This document shows, in pieces, positions 42,093-50,854 of a DNA stretch of 64,000 nt. The stretch spans positions 1,829,851 to 1,893,850 of the forward strand of contig LT009757.1 in the NCBI GenBank assembly GCA_900012615.1, given 5' to 3'. The first letter of the stretch is position 1. The number at the start of each line of letters is the position of its first letter. A program made the translations under genes and the position numbers. Under the pieces are notes generated by a model. It saw nothing but the letters and a program-made list of their open reading frames with translations. It was not told the DNA's origin and made no database searches. This DNA comes from Agrobacterium genomosp. 13 str. CFBP 6927 (lineage in GTDB: Bacteria; Pseudomonadota; Alphaproteobacteria; Rhizobiales; Rhizobiaceae).

Positions 42093-42128
42093 GGAAAAGC
42101 GGTTTGGTCGTCCCCTGACCGCTTTTCC
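42093..42128 (+). promoter_or_regulatory. Intercistronic stem-loop between binding-protein and permease genes
   Basis: Perfect 11-bp stem GGAAAAGCGGT/ACCGCTTTTCC with a 14-base loop in the 174-bp gap. A second stem, AACGGGG/CCCCGTT, spans 42050-42089 just upstream. Such hairpins commonly protect the binding-protein message and reduce transcription into permease genes. No T-run follows. Confidence 0.6.
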
Positions 42129-42202
42129 AACCTTTCCAGACCGCAAGCCGGCATCCCGGCTTCAACCGTAACCGGCCGCGTGGCCGTTCAGGGAATAAAC
42201 CC

Positions 42203-43030
42203 ATGTTTCAGAACCGGGCCGAAGCGCTGGCGCTTGCCTTGCCCGCCGCTATTTTTGCGGCGGCGGTCTTTCTTGTGCCGGTCTTCATGCTTCTGTCGGA
42301 GGGCTTCCACAGCGCCGATGGCTGGACATTGTCCGCTTACGCCGATTTCTTTTCCGATCCGCTGAACCAGACGGTTTTCCTGCGCACCCTGAAGCTTGGC
42401 GCGCTTGTCACCATCGTCTCGGCGGTGGTGGGTTATGCGGCCGCTTTCGCCATCGTCAATCTTTCGCCGGGGGCAAAAGGCCATGTGGTCAATCTGGTCG
42501 TGCTGCCGCTGATGATTTCGCCGGTTGCCCGCACCTATGCCTGGATCGTCATTCTGGGCAGAACCGGCATCGTCAACCAGGCGCTGCAGGCTGTCGGCCT
42601 GAGTGACGCGCCGATCCGCATCCTGTTTTCTGAAACGGCCGTCTTCATCGGTCTTTTGCAATTGTTTCTGCCGTTGATGATCATCTCCCTCATCAGCGCA
42701 CTGGAGAATATGCCGAAGGACACGATCGCCGCCGCGCGCGTTCTCGGCGCAAACTGGTTTCAGGTGTTCTGGAAGGTCATCCTGCCGCTCACCAAGGAAG
42801 GGCTGGTCGTCGGCGGCACGCTGGTCTTCACCGGTTCGCTGACGGCCTATATCACGCCCGCCATTCTTGGCGGCTCCAAGGTGCTGATGCTGGAAACCCT
42901 GCTTTACCAGCAGGTGACGGTTTCCAACAATTTCGTCGCCGCCAGCGTCATCGCATTCATCCTGATCGTCATGAGCTTTGCCGCCAATATCCTGCTGAAG
43001 CGCATCGCCACCGCAAGGAACAAGAAATGA
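42203..43030 (+). CDS. ABC transporter permease, PotB-like (first)
   Basis: 275-aa inner-membrane permease with about six hydrophobic segments and the binding-protein-dependent transport motif near NMPKDTIAAARVLGANWFQVFWKVILPLTKEGL (about 172-204). It pairs with the next permease, with which it overlaps by four bases, to move the ligand delivered by the binding protein upstream. Confidence 0.92.
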   Translation: MFQNRAEALALALPAAIFAAAVFLVPVFMLLSEGFHSADGWTLSAYADFFSDPLNQTVFLRTLKLGALVTIVSAVVGYAAAFAIVNLSPGAKGHVVNLVVLPLMISPVARTYAWIVILGRTGIVNQALQAVGLSDAPIRILFSETAVFIGLLQLFLPLMIISLISALENMPKDTIAAARVLGANWFQVFWKVILPLTKEGLVVGGTLVFTGSLTAYITPAILGGSKVLMLETLLYQQVTVSNNFVAASVIAFILIVMSFAANILLKRIATARNKK

Positions 43031-43806
43031 CCCGGCAGCTCTTCATTCCGCTCACGCTCCTTCTTGTCGTCGGTTTCCTCATCGGGCCGTTCCTCATCAT
43101 CGTTGCCGCCTCGTTTTCGGCCGGCGATACGCTTGCCTTCCCGCCGCAGGGCTTTTCGCTGAAATGGATCGCCAAGGTCTTTACCGTTGAGAGCTTCCGG
43201 GAAAGCTTTGCGATGTCGATGTTCCTCGCCATTGGCGGCACCTTTGCAGCGCTGATCCTCGGCATTCCCGCCTCCTACGCCATGTCGCGCTACAAGCTGC
43301 CTTTTGCAGAGACGGTGCGCACCATCGTTTCCGCGCCGATCATTGTGCCCGGCATCATCGTGGGTCTGGCGCTGCTGCGTTATTTCGTCGTGCCTTTCGG
43401 CATCGGCATCACGCTTGCTTTGTTCCTCGCGCACACCGCGCTCATCCTGCCCTATGCGGTGCGGGTGGTATCGGCCAGCCTCAACAATCTGCGCTCGGAC
43501 ATCGAAGAAGCGGCGGTGCTGCTCGGCTCGTCGCGGGTGGGGGCGTTTTTCCGCGTGGTGCTGCCGAATATTCGTGGCGGCATTCTCTCCGCCTTCATTC
43601 TCGGTTTCGTGACGAGCTTCAACCAGGTGCCGGTATCTCTGTTCCTGTCGGGTCCGGGCGTGCGCACGCTGCCCATCGACATGCTGGGTTACATGGAAAT
43701 CGTCTTCGATCCTTCCGTGGCCGCACTCTCCTCGCTGCTCGCCTTCCTTTCCATCGGCATCGTCTTCATGGCCGAACGTTTTCTGGGGTTCTCCCGTTAT
43801 GTCTGA
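43027..43806 (+). CDS. ABC transporter permease, PotC-like (second)
   Basis: 259-aa permease, six membrane segments, with the EAA loop NNLRSDIEEAAVLLGSSRVGAFFRVVLPNIRGG (about 154-186). It overlaps the first permease by four bases and the ATPase gene by eight, showing tight translational coupling within the purine operon. Confidence 0.92.
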   Translation: MTRQLFIPLTLLLVVGFLIGPFLIIVAASFSAGDTLAFPPQGFSLKWIAKVFTVESFRESFAMSMFLAIGGTFAALILGIPASYAMSRYKLPFAETVRTIVSAPIIVPGIIVGLALLRYFVVPFGIGITLALFLAHTALILPYAVRVVSASLNNLRSDIEEAAVLLGSSRVGAFFRVVLPNIRGGILSAFILGFVTSFNQVPVSLFLSGPGVRTLPIDMLGYMEIVFDPSVAALSSLLAFLSIGIVFMAERFLGFSRYV

Positions 43807-44824
43807 CGCAAATTACCTTTCGCTCCAAAAAGTCTCGCTCGCTTATGGCAACAGCATCGCCGTCAAGGATCTCGATCTCGATATCCGCAAGGGCGAACTG
43901 CTCGCCCTTCTCGGGCCTTCCGGCTGCGGCAAGACCACGACGATGCGCGCCATTGCCGGGCTGATGCCGGTGGCGGGCGGACATATCGATCTCGATGGGG
44001 CCGATATCACCCGCGTTGCCGCCAACAAGCGCGCCGTGGGTCTGGTGTTCCAGTCCTATGCGCTTTTCCCGCATCTGACGGTCTATGAAAACGTCGCCTT
44101 CGGCCTGAAGCTCAAGGGCATGAGCGGCAAGACGCTGGAGGACAAGGTCGCCTCCGGCCTGAAATCGGTGGGCTTGTCCAATTTCGCCTCGCGCAAGCCG
44201 GCTGAGCTATCAGGCGGCCAGCAGCAGCGCGTGGCGCTGGCGCGCTCCATGGTCATGGAACCGAAGGTGCTCCTGCTTGATGAGCCGCTTTCCAACCTCG
44301 ATGCCCGCCTGCGCCTTGAAATGCGCACCGAATTGCAGCGCGTGCAGAAGGAAACCGGCGTGACGATGATCTTCGTCACCCATGACCAGATCGAGGCGCT
44401 CGCGCTCGCTGATCGCATCGTCGTCATGAAGGGCGGTAAGATCGAACAGATCGGCACGCCGGAAGAAATTTACAACGCGCCGGTTTCGTCCTTCGTGGCG
44501 GATTTCGTCGGTTTCGAAAACATCTTCGCGCTGGAAGGCGGCGCGCTCAAAACCGCAAACGGCACGACACCGCTTCCCGGACCAGTCCTTTCAGCATCCG
44601 GACTGGCCTGGCGGCCGCGCATGGTCACCCTTGGTTCAGGTCCTTTCCAGGGAACCGTGCGCGGCACCTCCTTTGCCGGCAACAGCCGCGAATATCTGCT
44701 GGATACGCCGCTTGGGCCCATCAAGGCGGAAACCGATGCGGCGCTTGCCGCCCATACGATTGGAGATACGCTCGCTTTCGATCTGCCGGTTGAAAAGGCG
44801 GCGAGCCTCAAGGTGTTCAACTGA
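43799..44824 (+). CDS. ABC transporter ATP-binding protein, PotA/CysA-like
   Basis: 341-aa ATPase. Walker A GPSGCGKTT (about 39-47), Q-loop FQSYALFPHLT, signature LSGGQQQRVALARS, Walker B VLLLDEPLSNLDARLR and H-loop THDQIEA, then a C-terminal TOBE-like regulatory domain. It drives the importer formed by the two preceding permeases and is followed two bases later by the nucleoside hydrolase gene. Confidence 0.93.
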   Translation: MSDANYLSLQKVSLAYGNSIAVKDLDLDIRKGELLALLGPSGCGKTTTMRAIAGLMPVAGGHIDLDGADITRVAANKRAVGLVFQSYALFPHLTVYENVAFGLKLKGMSGKTLEDKVASGLKSVGLSNFASRKPAELSGGQQQRVALARSMVMEPKVLLLDEPLSNLDARLRLEMRTELQRVQKETGVTMIFVTHDQIEALALADRIVVMKGGKIEQIGTPEEIYNAPVSSFVADFVGFENIFALEGGALKTANGTTPLPGPVLSASGLAWRPRMVTLGSGPFQGTVRGTSFAGNSREYLLDTPLGPIKAETDAALAAHTIGDTLAFDLPVEKAASLKVFN

Positions 44825-44826
44825 CC

Positions 44827-45747
44827 ATGGGTGTATGGATCGATACCGATATGGGCTTTGACGATATTGCCGCCATCATGGTGGTGCAATCGTCGGGCCT
44901 TGCCATTGACGGCATTTCGCTGGTCTTCGGCAATGCGACGCTTCAGGCGGTCTGCCGCAACGCTGCCGGGGCCGTTGCGAGCTTCGGCTGGTCGATGCCG
45001 ATCCATCAGGGCCGCGCCATGCCGGTGCTCGGCGCGCTCGAAACCGCGCAATGCATTCTGGGCGATAGCGGCATTCCAACCGTCGGCCAAAGCCTGCCGG
45101 ATGCGCCGGCTCTGCCGAAAAGCGATGCTTTCGCCGCTCTCTGCAGCTGGCTGGAAGGAGCAGGCGAAAAGCGTATCCTCGCGCTTGGACCGCTGACCAA
45201 TATTGCCGCCCTGTGCCTTGCCAGACCTGATCTTGCGGCCAGAATTTCCGATCTGACCTGGATGGGTGGCGGCGTGACCAGCGGCAACCACACCGCCTCG
45301 GCAGAATTCAACGCCTTTGCCGATCCCGAAGCGCTGGCCATCGTGCTCTCCCACGGCCTGCCGTTGCGCATGGTCGATCTGGACGCCTGCCGCAAAGTCA
45401 CCGCCTCGCCTGCCGATGTGCTGCCGATCCGCAATGCTGGCGGTAAAAACGCCGGGCTGATTGCCGATCTGCTGGAAGGTTTCATCGGCATCGCCACGAG
45501 ACGTGGCCGGCCGGCCATGGCGCTTTACGATCCTGTCGCCGCCGTCGGCTTCACCTCCGACCTGCTTGGCTGGCGCCATGCACGCATCGATGTCGAACTG
45601 CACGCAGCGCTGACACGCGGGCGAACCGTGGTTGAAACGCGCCTGGAGAAGGTTCAGGCCTTCAACGCGCATTTTGCCGAAAGCGTGAATGCCGAAGCCG
45701 CGACGGCTGCCGTTCTTGAGGCGCTGCGCCAGGAGGCCGCCCGATGA
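44827..45747 (+). CDS. Nucleoside hydrolase (inosine/uridine-preferring family)
   Basis: 306-aa enzyme that splits ribonucleosides into base and ribose. The calcium-site signature DTDMGFDD is at residues 6-13, with the family AEFNAFADPEA motif near 160-170 and LYDPVAAVG in the last third. It lies between the importer ATPase and adenine deaminase, consistent with cytoplasmic cleavage of an imported purine nucleoside such as adenosine. Exact base preference is not visible. Confidence 0.92.
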   Translation: MGVWIDTDMGFDDIAAIMVVQSSGLAIDGISLVFGNATLQAVCRNAAGAVASFGWSMPIHQGRAMPVLGALETAQCILGDSGIPTVGQSLPDAPALPKSDAFAALCSWLEGAGEKRILALGPLTNIAALCLARPDLAARISDLTWMGGGVTSGNHTASAEFNAFADPEALAIVLSHGLPLRMVDLDACRKVTASPADVLPIRNAGGKNAGLIADLLEGFIGIATRRGRPAMALYDPVAAVGFTSDLLGWRHARIDVELHAALTRGRTVVETRLEKVQAFNAHFAESVNAEAATAAVLEALRQEAAR

Positions 45748-47537
45748 AGACGCAATTCCCGACGCGCGAGCCGGCGGATCTCACCGACGATGCACTCCGC
45801 ACCCGCGCGGTTGCCGCCGCACGCGGCGATGCGCCATTTGATGTTCTCATCACTGGCGGAACGCTGGTGGATGTCGTCACGGGAGAGCTTCGCGCCGCCG
45901 ATATCGGCATCGTCGGCGCGCTGATTGCCAGCGTGCACGAGCGTGCAAGCCGCAGCGACGCTGCACGGATCATCGATGCGGCAGGCGCCTATGTCTCGCC
46001 CGGCCTCATCGACACGCATATGCATATTGAAAGCTCGATGGTTACACCGGCCGTCTATGCGAAGGCTGTGGTCGCCCGTGGCGTTACCACCATCGTCTGG
46101 GACCCACATGAATTCGGTAATGTGCACGGTGTGGAAGGGGTGCGCTGGGCGGCGAAAGCAATAGAAAACCTGCCGCTGCGCGCCATTCTGCTTGCGCCGT
46201 CGTCAGTGCCGTCAGCACCGGGGCTGGAGCGCGGCGGTGCAGATTTCGACGCCGGAATTCTCTCTGATATCCTCTCCTGGCCGCAGATTGGCGGCGTTGC
46301 GGAAATCATGAACATGCGCGGCGTCATCGAGCGTGATCCGCGCATGAGCGGCATCGTGCAGGCGGGGCTCGTCTCGGAGAAGCTGCTCTGCGGCCATGCG
46401 CGCGGCCTGAAGGATGCCGATCTCAACGCCTTCATGGCGGCGGGCGTTTCTTCCGATCACGAGCTGGTCTCGGCCGAAGACCTGATGGCGAAGCTCAGGG
46501 CGGGGCTCACCATCGAGTTGCGCGGCTCGCACGATCACCTGCTGCCGGAATTCGTGGAAGCGCTGAATGCGCTGGGCCATCTGCCGCAGACGGTGACGCT
46601 CTGCACCGACGACGTGTTTCCGGATGACCTGCTGCGGGGCGGCGGACTTGACGATGTGGTACGCCGCCTTGTCCGTTATGGACTGAAGCCGGAATGGGCG
46701 CTACGCGCCGCAACGCTGAATGCTGCGCAAAGACTTGGCCGTGCCGATCTCGGCCTCATCGCTGCCGGCCGTCGCGCCGACATCGTCATTTTCGAGGATT
46801 TGAGCAGCTTTGCCGCCCGCCACGTTCTGGCAGGGGGCAGGGCGGTTGCGGAAGGCGGGCATATGCTCGTTGACATTCCGGCCTGTGATGCGGCGGTGCT
46901 CGAAGGCTCGATGAAGCTGCCGCTGCGTGAAGCCGATGACTTCAGGGTTGCCTCCGAGGGCGCGAGGGTGCGCCTTGCCACCATCGACCGCCCGCGCTTC
47001 ACGCAATGGGGCGAGGTGGAGGCCGAGGTGAAGGACGGCTTCGTCGTTCCGCCTGAGGGCGCGACGATGATTTCCGTCACCCACCGCCACGGCAAGGCCG
47101 AGCCGGTCACCAGAACCGGCTTCCTCACCGGCTGGGGAAACTGGAACGGCGCCTTCGCCACCACTGTCTCGCATGACAGCCACAACCTCACAGTTTTTGG
47201 CGGCAATGTCGAAGACATGGCGCTCGCTGCCAATGCGGTGATAGTGGCAGGCGGCGGTATGGCTGTCGCCTCTGAAGGCAAGGTCACCGCACTGCTTCCC
47301 CTGCCGCTCTCCGGCCTCGTATCCGATGCGCCTCTTGAAGAGGTGGCAAAGGCTTTCGAAGAATTGCGCGAAGCCCTCGGCACGGTGGTGGAATGGCAGC
47401 CGCCCTATCTCGTCTTCAAGGCCTGCTTCGGTGCGACGCTTGCGTGCAATATCGGCCCGCACCAGACGGATATGGGCATTGCCGATGTGTTGACGGGCAG
47501 GGTGATGCAAAGCCCGGTGATTGCGGTGGTGGGCTGA
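45744..47537 (+). CDS. ade: Adenine deaminase
   Basis: 597-aa metal-dependent amidohydrolase converting adenine to hypoxanthine and ammonia. The N-terminal domain has FDVLITGGTLVDVVTGELRAADIGIVG and the metal motif DTHMHIESSM (about 90-99). Then come DPHEFGNVHG, SSDHELVSAED and a C-terminal adenine-deaminase domain with SHDSHNLTVFGGN. Length and motifs match the Ade family. It overlaps the nucleoside hydrolase by four bases. The operon logic is import, release of adenine, deamination. Confidence 0.95.
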   Translation: MKTQFPTREPADLTDDALRTRAVAAARGDAPFDVLITGGTLVDVVTGELRAADIGIVGALIASVHERASRSDAARIIDAAGAYVSPGLIDTHMHIESSMVTPAVYAKAVVARGVTTIVWDPHEFGNVHGVEGVRWAAKAIENLPLRAILLAPSSVPSAPGLERGGADFDAGILSDILSWPQIGGVAEIMNMRGVIERDPRMSGIVQAGLVSEKLLCGHARGLKDADLNAFMAAGVSSDHELVSAEDLMAKLRAGLTIELRGSHDHLLPEFVEALNALGHLPQTVTLCTDDVFPDDLLRGGGLDDVVRRLVRYGLKPEWALRAATLNAAQRLGRADLGLIAAGRRADIVIFEDLSSFAARHVLAGGRAVAEGGHMLVDIPACDAAVLEGSMKLPLREADDFRVASEGARVRLATIDRPRFTQWGEVEAEVKDGFVVPPEGATMISVTHRHGKAEPVTRTGFLTGWGNWNGAFATTVSHDSHNLTVFGGNVEDMALAANAVIVAGGGMAVASEGKVTALLPLPLSGLVSDAPLEEVAKAFEELREALGTVVEWQPPYLVFKACFGATLACNIGPHQTDMGIADVLTGRVMQSPVIAVVG

Positions 47538-47600
47538 GCGCCGGGCATTCTGGTGCTCTCTTCCCATTCCGGTGAATCGGCGCAGGCATAAGCGCGGAGA

Positions 47601-48794
47601 TTAAACGGAGAGGGGGCCGCCCACCTGCTTTTCGGCCCAGTCATGCGCCCAGCTGGCGCGCGAGCAATAACCGCGACTGCCATCTTCGCCGAAAAACACG
47701 CCAGCCCAGAGCGGCGTCGCATCATCCGTCAGAACCCAGCCGCCGGAATCTCCCTGCGTCGGCATGGGCGTGACGAGATGCCCGAGCGCACCGCCAATCG
47801 GAATGACCGGCTGCGGCCGAAGCTCGATCTGGTCGCGAAAACAATAGGTCGAGGTGCCGTCCGTGAAGGCGTAGCTGATCGCCAGCGAACCGAGCTTGCA
47901 TTTATAGGTGCCGCTTTTGCCCCTGAGTGTCACGTTTTGCCCCGGCGTCAGGCTGGCGGCCACCCCGCCCAAGGAAGGCGCTGCCGGTGCTTTGGTCAGC
48001 TCGATCAGCGAGAAGTCGAACATATTCACCGAACCGCTATTGCCGGGATAAGGTTTCGGCATCGGCAGCGCCACCGGATCGCAGATCGTATGGGCCGGCA
48101 AAGGGTGAAGGATGGTATGATGTTTCACCGTGCCGATCTGGTAACCCATCGCATCGAAAATATCGACACCGGTTTTGGCGACATGAGCGCATGTCATGCC
48201 GTATTCGTTGTTGTTCGTATCCCTCAGCGTCCCGCCATAGGTGCCGATTTCACCTGCGCTGGTGGTGATCTCGTCGCCTGCCGCAAAGGCAAGCCTGGCT
48301 CTTGGACGTTCCTCTATCCGGGCGGAAGCGAGACTTTGATCAATGAGAGCGGTTAATCGGCGAAGTGCCACAATATCACCGCCGTCCTCCAGAGCCTCCG
48401 GAGTCCCTTTTGCCGGGGTCTTGAGCGGGCCGTAAACGATGGTCATCACGACAGGACCGCTTTTCGTTGGGCGCGGGATTGCGTCCCACAGCGAAACGTC
48501 ACGCTTGAGGTCGCGGCGCCTATATCCCTGATAGGGCGTCTGGAACGGCCATTCCGGAAAAGCCAGGGGCAATCTCCACCAGTCGCGGAAAGGGCGACCG
48601 TCAAGAAGATACTCATACCGGTAGCGCTCGCTCTCCGGCAGGACGCCATCTTCGATATCGTAAAGCAGCATCCATAACGGATCCACGTCGAGGGTGAAGC
48701 CGTGCACGATGGGGATTTCCGAGGCCGCCCTCGCCAATTGCGTCATGGCATCGGAAGTGTCGAAATAGGCGCGCAGGTCCTCATAGGTCGGCAT
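47601..48794 (-). CDS. Trypsin-like serine protease domain protein without leader
   Basis: 397 aa. The C-terminal half (about 175-390) has the chymotrypsin-fold triad in order: His204 (TCAHVA), Asp260 (FDFSLIEL) and Ser350 (QGDSGGWV). The N-terminal 170 residues are an uncharacterised region rich in Trp and Tyr. No signal peptide or membrane segment is seen, so it should be cytoplasmic or act with the membrane protein encoded six bases upstream. Substrate unknown. Other leaderless bacterial trypsin-like proteins occur in conflict or signalling modules, but nothing here proves that. Confidence 0.8.
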   Translation of the reverse strand: MPTYEDLRAYFDTSDAMTQLARAASEIPIVHGFTLDVDPLWMLLYDIEDGVLPESERYRYEYLLDGRPFRDWWRLPLAFPEWPFQTPYQGYRRRDLKRDVSLWDAIPRPTKSGPVVMTIVYGPLKTPAKGTPEALEDGGDIVALRRLTALIDQSLASARIEERPRARLAFAAGDEITTSAGEIGTYGGTLRDTNNNEYGMTCAHVAKTGVDIFDAMGYQIGTVKHHTILHPLPAHTICDPVALPMPKPYPGNSGSVNMFDFSLIELTKAPAAPSLGGVAASLTPGQNVTLRGKSGTYKCKLGSLAISYAFTDGTSTYCFRDQIELRPQPVIPIGGALGHLVTPMPTQGDSGGWVLTDDATPLWAGVFFGEDGSRGYCSRASWAHDWAEKQVGGPLSV

Positions 48795-48800
48795 GGACGC

Positions 48801-49262
48801 TTACTCCGGTTTGGGTTCGAAAAATCCGGCGACGAAGGTGAAGATCGGCGCGAGCAGGCCGGCCCAGAAAACGCTGTACCATTGGTGCACGAGAAAGACC
48901 GAGCCGCTCAATGTGTAGGCCCAGAGCACGAAGGCGATGGTGGAGATGCCGGCATTCAGCATCCAGGGCTGGCCCGGCAGTCTGCGGCGATAGAGATAGA
49001 TGGGCGTGCCGATGATGCCGAGGGCCAGAATGGCCCAGCTGACGATCGCGGCCTGCGTGGAGACGACGCTGTCCGCCGTGAGCGTGCTCAGCCCATAGTG
49101 GGAATTGACCATTTTATCGACGGCAACGTAAAGCGCGACGGATTCCGCCGGGATATATTTGATTAGACGGTCGCGATAGTCATCGGGCGGCAGGTTTTTC
49201 AATGACTTGGCGGAAGCCAAGCGCCCGGTGATCGCACTTTGTGGCACAACAAGTCTCGCCAT
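48801..49262 (-). CDS. Small membrane protein with three predicted TM segments, partner of the protease
   Basis: 153-aa protein, not recognised as a named family. A soluble N-terminal region of about 65 residues (Arg/Lys-rich, including DDYRDRLIKYIPAE) precedes hydrophobic stretches at about 71-91, 100-120 and 128-148, then a short charged tail. It lies six bases before the leaderless trypsin-like protease gene in the same direction, so the two are almost certainly co-transcribed and may form a membrane-tethered proteolytic unit. Its upstream region is AT-rich compared with its surroundings. Confidence 0.75.
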   Translation of the reverse strand: MARLVVPQSAITGRLASAKSLKNLPPDDYRDRLIKYIPAESVALYVAVDKMVNSHYGLSTLTADSVVSTQAAIVSWAILALGIIGTPIYLYRRRLPGQPWMLNAGISTIAFVLWAYTLSGSVFLVHQWYSVFWAGLLAPIFTFVAGFFEPKPE

Positions 49263-49390
49263 GATGCTTGCCCGCTTAAAAATTTGAACCGAAAATAAAT
49301 AATAAATACGACTATGCCGTGTATGTATACTAAATAATTGGTTGAGTCCATTGAATAGTGATGTATACGCTGCGGATTTATTGGGTATGC
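49263..49390 (-). promoter_or_regulatory. AT-rich promoter region of the protease/membrane-protein pair
   Basis: This stretch is clearly richer in A and T than the rest of the window (runs such as AAATAAATAATAAATA). It holds an 8-base direct repeat ATGTATAC at 49323-49330 and 49361-49368, each with the palindrome GTATAC. It may contain promoter and operator elements and could mark acquired DNA. The rest of the gap to 49474 shows nothing nameable. Confidence 0.45.
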
Positions 49391-49474
49391 GCAGTATTGT
49401 TTCGTTGCAGTCTTCCGGGGAAGGGAGGCTTCATGGTTGAAGCCGCCCCGGCTCGTGTGCCGGAAAGGCGGACT

Positions 49475-50647
49475 TCACTCCGCCGCCAGCTCCTGCTCTA
49501 CCAGTGTCGCCCAGAAGGCCGCACCCGGAACGATTGCGGCGTCGTTGAAGTCGTAGGACGTGTTGTGGTGCAGCGCGCCATCCACCGCCGGGCCGTTGCC
49601 GAGCCAGACGTAACAGCCGGGCGCTTCACCGGCGAAGAAGGCGAAATCGTCGCCGGCCGTCGAGGGCGGGAAGGCGGTGCGGGCCTTGTTGCCGAAGACG
49701 GTCTTGGCGGCCCGGAGCGCCCGTTTCGTCGCATCGGCATCGTTGATGACGGGTGGAATGCGGCGGATGAATTCGTAATTCGCCTCGATGCCGAACATGG
49801 CTGCCGTACCCCGGACGAGCCTGCCGATTTCCGTTTCAAGCTGGTTGCGCACGTCTGGCGCATAGGCACGCGCCGTGCCGCCGATTTCAACGAGATCGGG
49901 GATGACATTGAGCGCCTTCGGGTCACCCGCCTGCACCGAGCAGGCGCTGACGACGGCAGGTTGCAGCGGATCGACGACGCGGCCAACGATGCTTTGCAGC
50001 GAAGCGAGGAAGGTGCCCGCCGCCGTCACCGGGTCGCGGCCGAGATGCGGCTTGGCGCCGTGGGTGCCGACGCCCCGGAAGGTGACGCGCCAGCTATCGG
50101 AAGAGGCAAGCTGTGGTCCTTCCACCACGGCCATCTCGTCAATGCCAAGCCCCGGCATATTGTGCAGGCCATAAACCGCATCGCAGGGGAACAGCGTAAA
50201 AAGCCCGTCCTCCACCATTTTTTTCGCGCCGCCGCGGCCCTCTTCAGCCGGCTGGAAGATGAAATGCACGGTGCCGGAAAAATCGCGGCTCCTTGCGAGA
50301 TAACGCGCGGCACCCAGCAGCATGGCGGTATGGCCGTCATGGCCGCAGGCATGCATCTTGCCGGGGAACTTCGATTTATAGGGCCTGTCAGGCACTTCCG
50401 GCATGGCGAGCGCATCCATGTCGGCGCGAAGACCGATGCTGCGGGTGCCGTTGCCGACCTGCAGGGTGCCGACCACGCCGGTGCCGCCAAGACCGCGATG
50501 GACCTTCAATCCCGCCCTTTCGAGCAGGTCGGCGACGATGGCGCTCGTCCGCTCCTCTTCAAAGCCCAGTTCCGGATGGGCGTGGAGATCGTGGCGAAGC
50601 TCCGTCAGGAATGGCAGGTCCTCGCCGATGCGGTCCAGCAGTCTCAT
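49475..50647 (-). CDS. M20 family amidohydrolase (hippurate hydrolase/N-acyl amino acid hydrolase type)
   Basis: 390-aa metal-dependent amidohydrolase. Metal-site patterns are LRHDLHAHPELGFEE near the start, MHACGHDGHTAMLLGAA (about 99-115), and a central QPAEEGRGGAKKM. The C-terminal GDDFAFFAGEAPGCYVWLGNG is typical of the group. It cleaves N-acyl amino acids or related amides. ATG 50647 follows AAGGACA; an in-frame extension to 51196 overlaps the divergent phosphoribosyltransferase gene and is not coding. It diverges from that gene. Confidence 0.93.
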   Translation of the reverse strand: MRLLDRIGEDLPFLTELRHDLHAHPELGFEEERTSAIVADLLERAGLKVHRGLGGTGVVGTLQVGNGTRSIGLRADMDALAMPEVPDRPYKSKFPGKMHACGHDGHTAMLLGAARYLARSRDFSGTVHFIFQPAEEGRGGAKKMVEDGLFTLFPCDAVYGLHNMPGLGIDEMAVVEGPQLASSDSWRVTFRGVGTHGAKPHLGRDPVTAAGTFLASLQSIVGRVVDPLQPAVVSACSVQAGDPKALNVIPDLVEIGGTARAYAPDVRNQLETEIGRLVRGTAAMFGIEANYEFIRRIPPVINDADATKRALRAAKTVFGNKARTAFPPSTAGDDFAFFAGEAPGCYVWLGNGPAVDGALHHNTSYDFNDAAIVPGAAFWATLVEQELAAE

Positions 50648-50854
50648 AGCTTGTCCTTGAATATGGGAAAAACTCACGCCATAGGTGAGCTTGTCCGAAT
50701 GCCTGTTGCTTTGTTTCCTTCTAGCTGAAAAAGCCAATGAAAAGAACCCGCCGCATGTTTGCGGTTGTTGAAATGCCTGATGTGAAGAACCGGGTTGGCG
50801 TGGCTGAAAATTGCGAGTGCTGCTTGCCGCCCCGTTCCTGAAAGGAAAAGACCG

